Positions 1-7,029 of a DNA stretch of 7,089 nt are shown here, in pieces. The stretch comes from Deltaproteobacteria bacterium (lineage in GTDB: Bacteria; Desulfobacterota; Desulfobulbia; Desulfobulbales; UBA5123). The notes beneath the pieces were generated by a model. That model did not search any database, was not told the origin of the DNA, and worked only from the letters and a program-made list of their open reading frames with translations. The translations under genes were made by a program, and so were the position numbers. The DNA lies in assembly GCA_021788685.1 (NCBI GenBank), contig JAJYKH010000138.1, forward strand, positions 1-7,089, in the 5' to 3' direction. Position 1 is the stretch's first letter. The number at the start of each line of letters is the position of its first letter.

Positions 1-1575
1 AAAAAGACGGCAGAGGAGCTCCGGGCGGCGCTGGGGCAGAACCAGTCGCAGCTCGCCCAGTTGGATGCCATTTTCAACCAGATGACCGATGGTTTGGTCA
101 TCTTTGATCCCGAAGGCAACCTGCTCCGTATGAATCCCCGTGGCCTGGAGATCCATGGCTTCGATGACATTTCGGGTCTGCGGCGGCATGGGCGCGAGCT
201 CGCGGAGATCTTCGAGCTTTCCGACCTCGACGGCCATCCCCTTTCAGAGGAACAATGGCCCATCGGCCGCGTTCTGAACGGGGAAACCTTCAGATCGTAC
301 GAAGTCCGGGTCCGACGACGGGATACGGGCAAGACCTGGATCGGCTCCTACGGCGGCGCGCCGGTTCGGGACCGGCAGGGGCACGTGCTCATGAATATCC
401 TGTCCCTTCGGGACATCACCCAGATCAAACAGGCCGAAAAGGAGCTGCAGAAGGTCCAGCGGCTCGAGTCCATCGGGCTGCTGGCGGGCGGTATCGCCTA
501 CGATTTCAACAACATCCTCACCGCCATCCTGGGCAACATCAGCCTGGCCCGGATGTTTCTGCCGCCAGGAGACAAGGCCCTTGAAAGGCTCGACATCGCC
601 GAAAGGGCCTCGATGCGGGCGCGGGGCCTGTCCCAGCAGCTCCTCACCTTCGCCAAAGGCGGCGCCCCGATCAAGGAAGCCATCGAGGTTCCGCCCGTCG
701 TCAAGGAGGCTGTGGATTTCGCGCTGCGGGGCTCCCGGGTGAGAGCCGTAAGCTCCTTCCCTCCCGATCTTCGGCCAGTGGAGGCGGACGTGAGCCAGTT
801 GAGCCAGGCCATCAGCAATCTGGCCATCAATGCCGTCCAGGCCATGCCCGAGGGAGGCGTTCTCTCCGTGACCGCGGCCAACGAGTCTCTCTTTCCGGGG
901 AATGACCTGGGGCTGGCTGCCGGAGAATACGTCCGGATCGACGTCAAAGACCAGGGAGTGGGAATCCCTGAAGAGGAGCTGAAAAAAATCTTCGATCCCT
1001 ACTACACGACCAAGGAGCTGGGCAGCGGGCTCGGCCTGAGCATTTCCTTTTCCATCATGAAGAGACACGGCGGAACGATCACCGTCGATTCCACGCCGGG
1101 AGAGGGAAGCACCTTTTCGATTTTTCTTCCCGCTTCCGAAAAGAGCCCGGTCTCCCCTCCAAAGGAAGCACAGCAAGAGGCTGTGCCCGGATTGGGGCGG
1201 ATTCTGGTGATGGATGATGAAGAGGCGGTCAGCGATATCGCAGCCGAAATGCTGCGATATCTCGGGTACCAGACGGCAACGGTGAAGGAGGGGGCTGCGG
1301 CGGTTTCCGCCTACCGGCAGGCCCTCGCCGAAGGGAAGCCCTTCGCAGCCGTCATCGTCGATCTCACCATTCCGGCAGGAATGGGAGGCAAGGAAACGGT
1401 GCGGCACCTCCTCGAAATCGATCCGCAAGCGAAAGTGATCGTTTCGAGCGGCTATGCCAATGATCCGGTCATGTCTGGCTATCTCGCTTACGGTTTCAAG
1501 GGAATCATCCCGAAACCATTTCGCCTGTCCGATCTGAGCAAGACCCTGGAAGAAGTCCTCGGCGGCAAAGAGTAG
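1..1575 (+). CDS. Hybrid sensor histidine kinase (PAS-HisKA-HATPase-receiver), 5' end cut off by the window
   Basis: This is a two-component hybrid kinase fragment of about 524 residues, numbered here from base 1. The frame has no stop back to base 1 and begins with a charged, helix-like stretch. The TTG at 61 has no ribosome-binding site and is probably internal, so any membrane or sensor region lies outside the window. A PAS domain covers roughly residues 20-140. The HisKA helix follows at about 145-215, where the usual AGGIAHDFNN reads AGGIAYDFNN, so the phospho-acceptor histidine is tyrosine 167. The HATPase domain (about 250-380) looks complete: N-box NLAINA, D-box DQGVGIP, FDPYYTTK, and G-box GSGLGLS. 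A receiver domain ends the protein, with the acidic pair at 405-406, acceptor Asp454 in IVDLTIP, Ser482 and Lys505 in PKPF. The stop is TAG at 1573-1575. Family assignment is very secure. Whether this copy can autophosphorylate is doubtful, and its signal and output are not visible. Confidence 0.96.
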   Translation, partial: KKTAEELRAALGQNQSQLAQLDAIFNQMTDGLVIFDPEGNLLRMNPRGLEIHGFDDISGLRRHGRELAEIFELSDLDGHPLSEEQWPIGRVLNGETFRSYEVRVRRRDTGKTWIGSYGGAPVRDRQGHVLMNILSLRDITQIKQAEKELQKVQRLESIGLLAGGIAYDFNNILTAILGNISLARMFLPPGDKALERLDIAERASMRARGLSQQLLTFAKGGAPIKEAIEVPPVVKEAVDFALRGSRVRAVSSFPPDLRPVEADVSQLSQAISNLAINAVQAMPEGGVLSVTAANESLFPGNDLGLAAGEYVRIDVKDQGVGIPEEELKKIFDPYYTTKELGSGLGLSISFSIMKRHGGTITVDSTPGEGSTFSIFLPASEKSPVSPPKEAQQEAVPGLGRILVMDDEEAVSDIAAEMLRYLGYQTATVKEGAAAVSAYRQALAEGKPFAAVIVDLTIPAGMGGKETVRHLLEIDPQAKVIVSSGYANDPVMSGYLAYGFKGIIPKPFRLSDLSKTLEEVLGGKE

Positions 1576-1676
1576 CTGGCCTTTCCTTTCCGAAAAGTCG
1601 AACCTTCATACACACCCGGACTCCCGATCCGCTTTCATTTCGCCTGGGGGTAGCCCACTCCGCTTGGCAAAGGCTG

Positions 1677-1702
1677 ACTGGTGTGGTTCTCGGGGCACCA
1701 GT
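1677..1702. repeat. 7-bp perfect inverted repeat between convergent genes (possible transcript end)
   Basis: ACTGGTG at 1677-1683 pairs perfectly with CACCAGT at 1696-1702 around a 12-base loop. It lies in the 174-base gap between the kinase stop (1575) and the end of the helicase gene (1750), where a shared terminator would be expected. No T-run follows on either strand, so it does not meet the usual criteria for an intrinsic terminator. The rest of the gap shows nothing else I can name beyond three short AGCCCTT copies. Confidence 0.25.
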
Positions 1703-1749
1703 GCTGGCAGATGATTCTGAAGCCCTTGAGTCGATAGCTCCGCAGCCCT

Positions 1750-3549
1750 TCAAGCCCTTCCTTCAGCCGGGATCCGCTCGAGCACCAGCTCCGGCACCAC
1801 CACTTCCCAACGCTCGCATCGCACCCCGTCCATGTATTCCGGACTCGTGTCCTTGCGCTCCCAAACCATGACCGCCGCCACCCGGGCGGTGAGCAGCCGC
1901 ATGTTCGCGAGCGGGGTGTAGGCGCGGGCCAGGCGGCCGACCAGGTTCCCTTTCGGGTCGAAAAGCAGGCCGCGGCCGTTTTCCATCCTCACCTGAAGAG
2001 GGTCGCCCGGCGCCAGGGCGGAGATGGCGGCATGCACCGGGTGGCCTTGCCAGGAGCGGCCCGCGAAACCGATGTCCACTTCTTCCAGCGTGAGCCGCCG
2101 GTAGAGGCGGTTCAGCTCCGGGGGCGGCGCCGGCAGCTCGGCCGGGGCCCGGCGCAGGAGCGCCGGGGAATCGGGAAGGGAGTCCAGGAGCATGTTTCCG
2201 GAATCGAAACGGGAGAGGACCAGGGTCTCCTTTGCCCTGGTCACGGCCACGTAGTAGAGCCGGCGCGGGGCATCGCGGTCTTCGCCAGATCCTATCCGCT
2301 CCCAGCCGCCGTCCAGGACCGCCACATGGCGGAGCTCCAGCCCCTTGGCCCGGTGGGCGGTAAGGAGCAGCAACCCCTTCTGGCGGCGCCGGACCTCCCG
2401 GCCCCATTCGGCCAGCCATTCCACGAAATGGTCGGCGGGCAGCTCGGCCCCGCGGGTTTCCACCCCGTACTCCTCCACCCCCTCCCGCAACAGGTCCCAC
2501 CAGGGACTGCCGGCTTGATCCGCAAGCCAGGCCGAAACTTCGTCGGCACGGATCAGCTTGCTTTCCCGGCCATGCAACCAGGCGACCAGGGCCTGGGTCT
2601 CGCGCAGGCGCCAGACCCGGACATGCTCCTCATCCGCCATCTGGACCGGGATGCGGTGCAGCTCGCAGAAGCTGCGCACCGGCTCCAGGTATTTCCATTC
2701 CCGGGCGATCACCGCGGCCCCGGCCCAATCCCAGCCGGGGTCACAGGCGGCCAGCCGCTGCAGCTCCGTCATGACCGCCAGGGCCTGGGTGACCGGGTCC
2801 CGTCCGGCCGGCAGGATTTGCACCCGGCCTTGGCCCACCGGGTCGAGCTTCTCCCAAGCCCCGCCGGCAGGGGCTTTGTGCCTGGCCTTGTCGATGGTGA
2901 GGGGGTGCTCCGCCTTCATGCGGCAGACAGCGGGGGTGATGACGAGATTGGCCATGGTGATGATGTGCGCGGTGGAGCGGTAGTTGCCGGTGAGATAGAC
3001 CGGCTTGGCGGCGTAGTCCTCGGCGAAGCGGCGAATGAGCTCCACCGAGGCGCCGCCGAAGGCGTAGATGTTCTGGTCGTCGTCCCCCACCGCGAACAGG
3101 CCCAATTTCCGGTCCTCCTCCTGGAGCATCCGGCCGGCCAGGACGGAAATGAGCTCGTACTGCTCCGGGCCGATGTCCTGGTATTCATCCACCAGAATCC
3201 AGCGGAAGCCGGCGAGAAGCCGCTCCCGCTGGTCGCCGGCCTCGTCCGGCGGCAGGTCGGCCCCTTTCAGGAGGGCCGCCGCCTCCTGAAGGACGGCATT
3301 GAAAGCCCCTTCCTCCATGCCGGCCGCCCGGCCGACGAAGCTGGCGCCCGTGAGCCGCATGGCCAGGGCGTGGCAGGTGAGGACGGTGATTCCCCTGGCG
3401 TCCTCGCCGAGAAGCGCGGCGAGGCGGCGGCGGATCTGGACCGCGGCGTGCCGGTTGTAGGCCAGGGCGAGTATCCCGCGCGGGCTCTCCCGCCGCACCC
3501 GCACCAGGTAGGCGATGCGGTGGACCAGGACCCGGGTCTTGCCCGAGCC
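1750..3549 (-). CDS. UvrD/Rep-type superfamily 1 helicase, 3' part of the frameshifted fusion
   Basis: About 599 residues continue the fusion in the other frame. This frame is open up to an ATG at 3696, but the first 49 codons from there are out-of-frame sequence overlapping the conserved upstream frame. The superfamily 1A motifs are all present (fusion numbering): Walker A PGSGKT straddling the break at about 1133, motif Ia LALAYNRHAA, TCHALAMRL, DEYQD at 1253-1257, GDDDQNIYAFGGA at 1287-1299, NYRS near 1321, TAHRAKGLE at 1529-1537 and YVAVTRAK ending at 1572. The Q-motif (NNPVQQQIVADD, 1109-1120) lies on the other side of the break, which shows the two frames are one gene. The last 130 residues follow a Pro-rich linker and form a predicted beta-rich domain that I do not recognise. 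The expected role is 3'-5' translocation on single-stranded DNA as a second motor. The motor core is compact, with short regions where UvrD/PcrA carry the 1B and 2B subdomains. Confidence 0.92.
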   Translation of the reverse strand, partial: GSGKTRVLVHRIAYLVRVRRESPRGILALAYNRHAAVQIRRRLAALLGEDARGITVLTCHALAMRLTGASFVGRAAGMEEGAFNAVLQEAAALLKGADLPPDEAGDQRERLLAGFRWILVDEYQDIGPEQYELISVLAGRMLQEEDRKLGLFAVGDDDQNIYAFGGASVELIRRFAEDYAAKPVYLTGNYRSTAHIITMANLVITPAVCRMKAEHPLTIDKARHKAPAGGAWEKLDPVGQGRVQILPAGRDPVTQALAVMTELQRLAACDPGWDWAGAAVIAREWKYLEPVRSFCELHRIPVQMADEEHVRVWRLRETQALVAWLHGRESKLIRADEVSAWLADQAGSPWWDLLREGVEEYGVETRGAELPADHFVEWLAEWGREVRRRQKGLLLLTAHRAKGLELRHVAVLDGGWERIGSGEDRDAPRRLYYVAVTRAKETLVLSRFDSGNMLLDSLPDSPALLRRAPAELPAPPPELNRLYRRLTLEEVDIGFAGRSWQGHPVHAAISALAPGDPLQVRMENGRGLLFDPKGNLVGRLARAYTPLANMRLLTARVAAVMVWERKDTSPEYMDGVRCERWEVVVPELVLERIPAEGRA

Positions 3550-6500
3550 GGGCCGGCCAGCACCAGGACATTGGTCTGCTCCCGGTCGTCCGCCACGATT
3601 TGCTGCTGCACGGGGTTGTTCAGGTCTTCGACGATGGCCTGCCAGGATTCGGGGGTGGTCTGGCGAAGCAGCTCCGCCTCCCGGCCCGGCAGCCATTTCC
3701 GCAGGAACTCGTCGCGCCGGAGGCCGAAGTAATCGCTGGTCAGCCGCAGGGCCTCGGCAATCGTCTGCAGGCCCCGCTGCACATACTCCGCCATGACGTG
3801 GATCTGGACCACCTTCTCGTCATAGTGCATCTGGAGCGGGATGAAATCCGCCTTGGCGAAGCCGCGCCTCTCCGGCTGCAGGCGGATGGTCATCGCCGGC
3901 CGGAAGATGGCGAGCCCCTTGTTGAGGCGGATCACCTCCTGCTCGTGGAGCCAGAGAAGCGCCCGGTCCAGGAGCCGGCGCGGGTCCTTGGCCTCGGCCC
4001 TGATGCTCATGCTGCCGATGAGGGCCGTGAGCAGACGGCCCATGGTGGTCTGGGCGAGGAGGTCGAGGCCCCGCGCCCCGGGCGGGAGGGAAACAAGGAG
4101 GTGGCCGAGCAGGAGGCTGGCCGCCTCCCGGCGCAGCCGCGCGGTCTTCTCCAGGGAAAGCCAGTCCCGCTGCAAGGTGATGCGCAGGGACTCGCCATCG
4201 AGCTGCCGCACGCGCAGGCTGCCCGTGCCGCCCTCCTCGGTGCGGCCGTCCGCCGCGAGCCCCCTGAGGAGGCGGCGGAGCTGTTCGGGCAGGGCATAGG
4301 GGTGGCCCGCGTCCTTCAGCCTCTGGGTGGCCTGCCGGAGATGGAGGACGGAGGACTCCTCCTTGCCCATCTCGGGGGCCAGCAGCTGCATTTCCCGGAT
4401 AAGGGCGGTCTCCAGGGCCATGGCCTCCTCCAGCCGCTTCCGGGATGAGCGTTCCACCCCCGCATGGACGAAGGCGGTCAGCGCGGTATCGTTGGTGGCA
4501 AATCCCAGCCGCTCCAGGTCGTAGAGGGCTTGGCGGACCCCTTCGGCGCTGAGGCCTGTCAGGCCCATCAATTCATCGGTGGAGACGCCCTCGTCGGCAT
4601 CGGCCTCCACCAGGGCCTCCACCAAACGCAACAGCTTGCGGCGATACTCGTCGGCCAGCCCGACCGTGGCCAGCTTCTCCCGTGCCTCCGCCACCGAGCC
4701 GACCCGGAGGGAGGAGGGGAAGACCTGGACCTGGTTTTCCTCGCGGGAAAGGAGCGCCGCCTCCTCGAGCCAGGAAACCGCGGTCCGCACCCGGGTGTCG
4801 TCGGTGGCGGAGTCCCGCCGGAAATCCCCTTCCTCCTCGGCCAGGATCTCGCCGGCGGTGGCGACCACCTCTCCTTGTAGCTGTTTTTTCCGGTCAAGCC
4901 GCCAGAGCGAGCGGAGGATGGCCTGGATCTCCCGGCGGGAAAGCCGCGAGCGGGCGGTCATCCCGAACTGCCGCTCCACGTCCTCGCGGGTGTAGAGGAG
5001 CACGCAGATGGCGTCCTCCTGGTCGCGGCCGGCCCGGCCCGCCTCCTGAAGATAGCTCTCCAGGGAGCCGGGAATGTCGGCATGGATCACCAGCCGGACA
5101 TCCGGCTTGTCGATGCCCATGCCGAACGCGTTGGTGGCGCAGATCACCCGCAGCCGGCCCTGCAGGAAACCGGCCTGCACCCCTTTCCTGATTTCCGGCG
5201 ACATGCCGGCGTGGAAATAGGTGGCGGTGACGTCCTTTGCCTGCAGAAAGGTGGCCACCGTTTCGCTCTGCTCACGGGTGGCGCAGTAGACGATGGCGCC
5301 GCCCTCCGTCCCGGGCGGCAGCTCCGCCATCAGCACCTGGTGGATGTGGGCGAGCTTTTCGCCCGGGGTGGTCGGGACCACGGCGTACCCGAGGTTTTTC
5401 CGTTCGGCGCCGCCGTCGATGGCCCTGATCTCGATCCCCACCTTGTCCCGGAAGTGGGCGATGATGTCCTCTTTCACGTCGGGCTTGGCCGTGGCGGTGA
5501 GGCACAACACCGGCGGCACCGGTCCCTCGCCGGCCTTCTCCCTGATGAACCGGCCCACGTAGCGGTAGTCGGGCCGGAAATCATGCCCCCATTTGGACAG
5601 ACAGTGGGCCTCGTCGAGCACCCAGCCCCCGATCTCCCGCTGGGCAATCGTCTTGCGGAAGGCCCGGTTCCGGAGCTGCTCCGGGGAGACGATGAGAATC
5701 CCCACATCGCCCAGCCGCACGCGGTCGAGCACGTCGGCGCGCTCCGGCATGGAAAGCAGCCCGTTCAGGGCGGCGCAGGAAGTGATCCCCCGCGCCTCCA
5801 GGCCCCTGACCTGATCGGCCATCAGGGCCACCAGGGGCGAGATGACCAGGGTGAGGGCCCCGGTTTTGTCGTACCGGGAGAGGGCGGCAATCTGGTAGCA
5901 CAGCGACTTGCCGGTGCCGGTGGGCAGGATGCCGAGCAGATGCTCCCCCTTCATGGCCCCGGCCACGATGGCCCGCTGCAGGGGAACCCCGTCGTCGCCC
6001 CTGGGCTCCGGCCGGAAATCGGGGAAGCCGAACCAGCGGGTGAGCTCCTTGCCGGCATCGTGCCGCTCGCGGCACCAGGCGCAGGCTGGATCGTCGCAGG
6101 GGGTATCCCGGAGCCTCTTCACCATGACCCCGGTTTCGGGAAACTGGTGGCGCACCCAGGGCGGCAGCACCGAGTTGGCGCCGGCCACCGAGAGCCACGC
6201 CAGGGCATACGCCAGGGGCCAGCCCGAACGCGCGGCCTCGGCCAGGATCTCCCGCCCGGCGGTCCGGCAGCCCGCGTCGGCCAGGAGGAGGCTGATCGCC
6301 GCCTTGGCCTCGGTCTCGAGCGGCCGTTCCCCCCGGCGGATTTGCGCAAAAAAACCACTGAACCCCGAGGAGGCCCCTTCTTGTGGCATTAGCCAATGCC
6401 AGGCGAGGAGCAGATCCGGCGCCGACTCCCGGAGGGCCAGGAATTCGCGGCATTGGTTATGGAGCACGTCCAGGGTCAGCCGGGCGTCCAGCTCCGGGTC

Positions 6501-6944
6501 GTTTACCCGCCCGCGCTTGAGCTGCCCGTCCTGGTAGTGTTTCACCAGGTGGTGGTAGGGATAACGGGGAAAGGCCAGAGGGTTGAGGCGCAGGGTGTCC
6601 ACCACCGGCAGCCGGAGGAGGCGGAGGCCGGGTTTGGCGGCGGCAAGATGGGGGATGTCGAACGCGATGATGTTGTGGCCCAGCAGAAAGGTGGCGCCAT
6701 CAGCGAAGAGATCGAGCTCCGCCAACGCCGATGCCAGGTCACCGCCCCGGAAGACCAGGGCTCGGCCGGTATCGCCCCGCACCGCGCCAAACCGGTGGAT
6801 CCGCTGGTCCCGGACGCCCACCTCGAGGTCGAGGGACAGGCAGCGGGGGGTGAAGGCGTTATCCTTCTTTCCCCCTCCATGGGGGCTTCCCGCCGGCTTT
6901 TCGGGATGAAGAGCAAAGGGGGATGGCGTATGTGGTTGTTCCAT
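3267..6944 (-). CDS. DEDD exonuclease-RecQ helicase, 5' part of the frameshifted fusion
   Basis: The open frame encodes 1225 residues, of which the first 1132 are genuine; the last 93 are out-of-frame read-through to a chance stop. The start is forced: an in-frame TGA lies five codons upstream, and the next methionine is at residue 186, beyond the exonuclease motifs. The exonuclease shows Exo I Asp39/Glu41 (SLDLEV), Exo II Asp96 (HNIIAFDIPHL) and Exo III Asp153 (NDPELDARLT). The RecQ part has FGF-DFRP and a Q-motif Gln323, Walker A ILPTGTGKS (339-347), SPLVALMADQV, DEAH box 444-447 followed by the RecQ aromatic loop SKWGHDFRPDY, LTATA, IVYCATR, ATNAFGMGIDKPDV and QEAGRAGRD (633-641). The canonical RecQ zinc domain after motif VI is absent; there are no cysteines between 648 and 1130. 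Expected activity is ATP-dependent 3'-5' unwinding coupled to 3'-5' DNA digestion in the cytoplasm, in repair or recombination. Activity is inferred from motifs. It is too divergent in architecture from housekeeping RecQ to receive the symbol recQ. Confidence 0.95.
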   Translation of the reverse strand: MEQPHTPSPFALHPEKPAGSPHGGGKKDNAFTPRCLSLDLEVGVRDQRIHRFGAVRGDTGRALVFRGGDLASALAELDLFADGATFLLGHNIIAFDIPHLAAAKPGLRLLRLPVVDTLRLNPLAFPRYPYHHLVKHYQDGQLKRGRVNDPELDARLTLDVLHNQCREFLALRESAPDLLLAWHWLMPQEGASSGFSGFFAQIRRGERPLETEAKAAISLLLADAGCRTAGREILAEAARSGWPLAYALAWLSVAGANSVLPPWVRHQFPETGVMVKRLRDTPCDDPACAWCRERHDAGKELTRWFGFPDFRPEPRGDDGVPLQRAIVAGAMKGEHLLGILPTGTGKSLCYQIAALSRYDKTGALTLVISPLVALMADQVRGLEARGITSCAALNGLLSMPERADVLDRVRLGDVGILIVSPEQLRNRAFRKTIAQREIGGWVLDEAHCLSKWGHDFRPDYRYVGRFIREKAGEGPVPPVLCLTATAKPDVKEDIIAHFRDKVGIEIRAIDGGAERKNLGYAVVPTTPGEKLAHIHQVLMAELPPGTEGGAIVYCATREQSETVATFLQAKDVTATYFHAGMSPEIRKGVQAGFLQGRLRVICATNAFGMGIDKPDVRLVIHADIPGSLESYLQEAGRAGRDQEDAICVLLYTREDVERQFGMTARSRLSRREIQAILRSLWRLDRKKQLQGEVVATAGEILAEEEGDFRRDSATDDTRVRTAVSWLEEAALLSREENQVQVFPSSLRVGSVAEAREKLATVGLADEYRRKLLRLVEALVEADADEGVSTDELMGLTGLSAEGVRQALYDLERLGFATNDTALTAFVHAGVERSSRKRLEEAMALETALIREMQLLAPEMGKEESSVLHLRQATQRLKDAGHPYALPEQLRRLLRGLAADGRTEEGGTGSLRVRQLDGESLRITLQRDWLSLEKTARLRREAASLLLGHLLVSLPPGARGLDLLAQTTMGRLLTALIGSMSIRAEAKDPRRLLDRALLWLHEQEVIRLNKGLAIFRPAMTIRLQPERRGFAKADFIPLQMHYDEKVVQIHVMAEYVQRGLQTIAEALRLTSDYFGLRRDEFLRKWLPGREAELLRQTTPESWQAIVEDLNNPVQQQIVADDREQTNVLVLAGPARARPGSWSTASPTWCGCGGRARAGYSPWPTTGTPRSRSAAASPRFSARTPGESPSSPATPWPCGSRAPASSAGRPAWRKGLSMPSFRRRRPS
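3544..3554 (-). other. Frameshift site: one base missing in the UvrD Walker A codons
   Basis: On the coding strand the codons run GCC GGC CCG GCT CGG GCA AGA, giving AGPARAR. Inserting one G to read GCC GGC CCG GGC TCG GGC AAG ACC gives AGPGSGKT, the exact superfamily 1 Walker A motif. The lost base belongs to the short C run at + strand 3548-3549, inside a GC-only tract that can fold on itself. This is a typical place for a sequencing or consensus error. Both flanks remain conserved, so there has been no drift after the break. Confidence 0.9.
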
Positions 6945-7029
6945 GCAAGCCGTTGATCAATCGTCCAGCCGGCGACTTTCAAGCAGGTGCCGGATTCTTC
7001 TCGAAATCGGGGCACACGACGGAATCAGG

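Larger units (their letters stand above)
1750..6944 (-). pseudogene. Exonuclease-RecQ-UvrD fusion gene, interrupted by a one-base frameshift (composite locus)
   Basis: This entry joins the two reading frames described separately below. Restoring one base next to 3548/3549 gives one continuous frame of about 1731 residues from the ATG at 6944 to the TGA at 1750-1752. The order is DEDD exonuclease (about 35-170), Cys/His cluster (283-295), RecQ helicase core (about 300-660), winged-helix-rich linker (about 660-1100), UvrD-type helicase (about 1105-1590) and a C-terminal domain of unknown function (about 1602-1731). All helicase motifs outside the break are intact. The upstream frame runs into Arg/Pro/Ala/Ser-rich nonsense after the break, and the downstream frame is equally nonsensical before it. 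I infer that the gene is functional with a sequence error, or was inactivated very recently. It is labelled pseudogene only because the sequence as given is frameshifted. Confidence 0.88.

Noticed and set aside
61..63. TTG as the start of the histidine kinase
   Set aside because: The frame continues without a stop to base 1, the preceding codons are plausible coiled-coil linker, and there is no ribosome-binding site before the TTG.
244..1428. 394-residue open frame on the - strand opposite the histidine kinase
   Set aside because: The + strand frame has PAS, HATPase and receiver motifs; the antisense product shows no domain.
1505..1871. Small open frames across the intergenic gap (82 residues on -, 62 residues on +)
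   Set aside because: Both overlap the conserved ends of the flanking genes out of frame or antisense and have no ribosome-binding site or recognisable sequence.
3544..3554. Programmed -1 ribosomal frameshifting at the Walker A site
   Set aside because: A -1 slip after CCG would restore the exact protein, but the codons do not form a slippery heptamer and there is no A or T run for transcriptional slippage. A base error or mutation is simpler.
2032..3732. 566-residue open frame on the + strand opposite the UvrD part
   Set aside because: The minus strand here carries unmistakable helicase motifs. The + product is low-complexity, Gly/Ala/Arg/Pro-rich and has no recognisable domain, as expected for the antisense of GC-rich coding DNA.
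5082..6392. 436-residue open frame on the + strand opposite the RecQ core
   Set aside because: It is antisense to the RecQ Walker A and DEAH motifs, has biased composition and no family resemblance; a codon-bias shadow.
6955..6982. TTGAAA -35 box with a -10 near the helicase start
   Set aside because: At 17-base spacing the -10 is TGATCA, matching the consensus at only one position, and transcription would start practically at the ATG.
6979..6994. Sigma-54-like -24/-12 element (CGGCAC...TTGA) upstream of the helicase gene
   Set aside because: The spacing is one base short and the -12 GC dinucleotide is AA.
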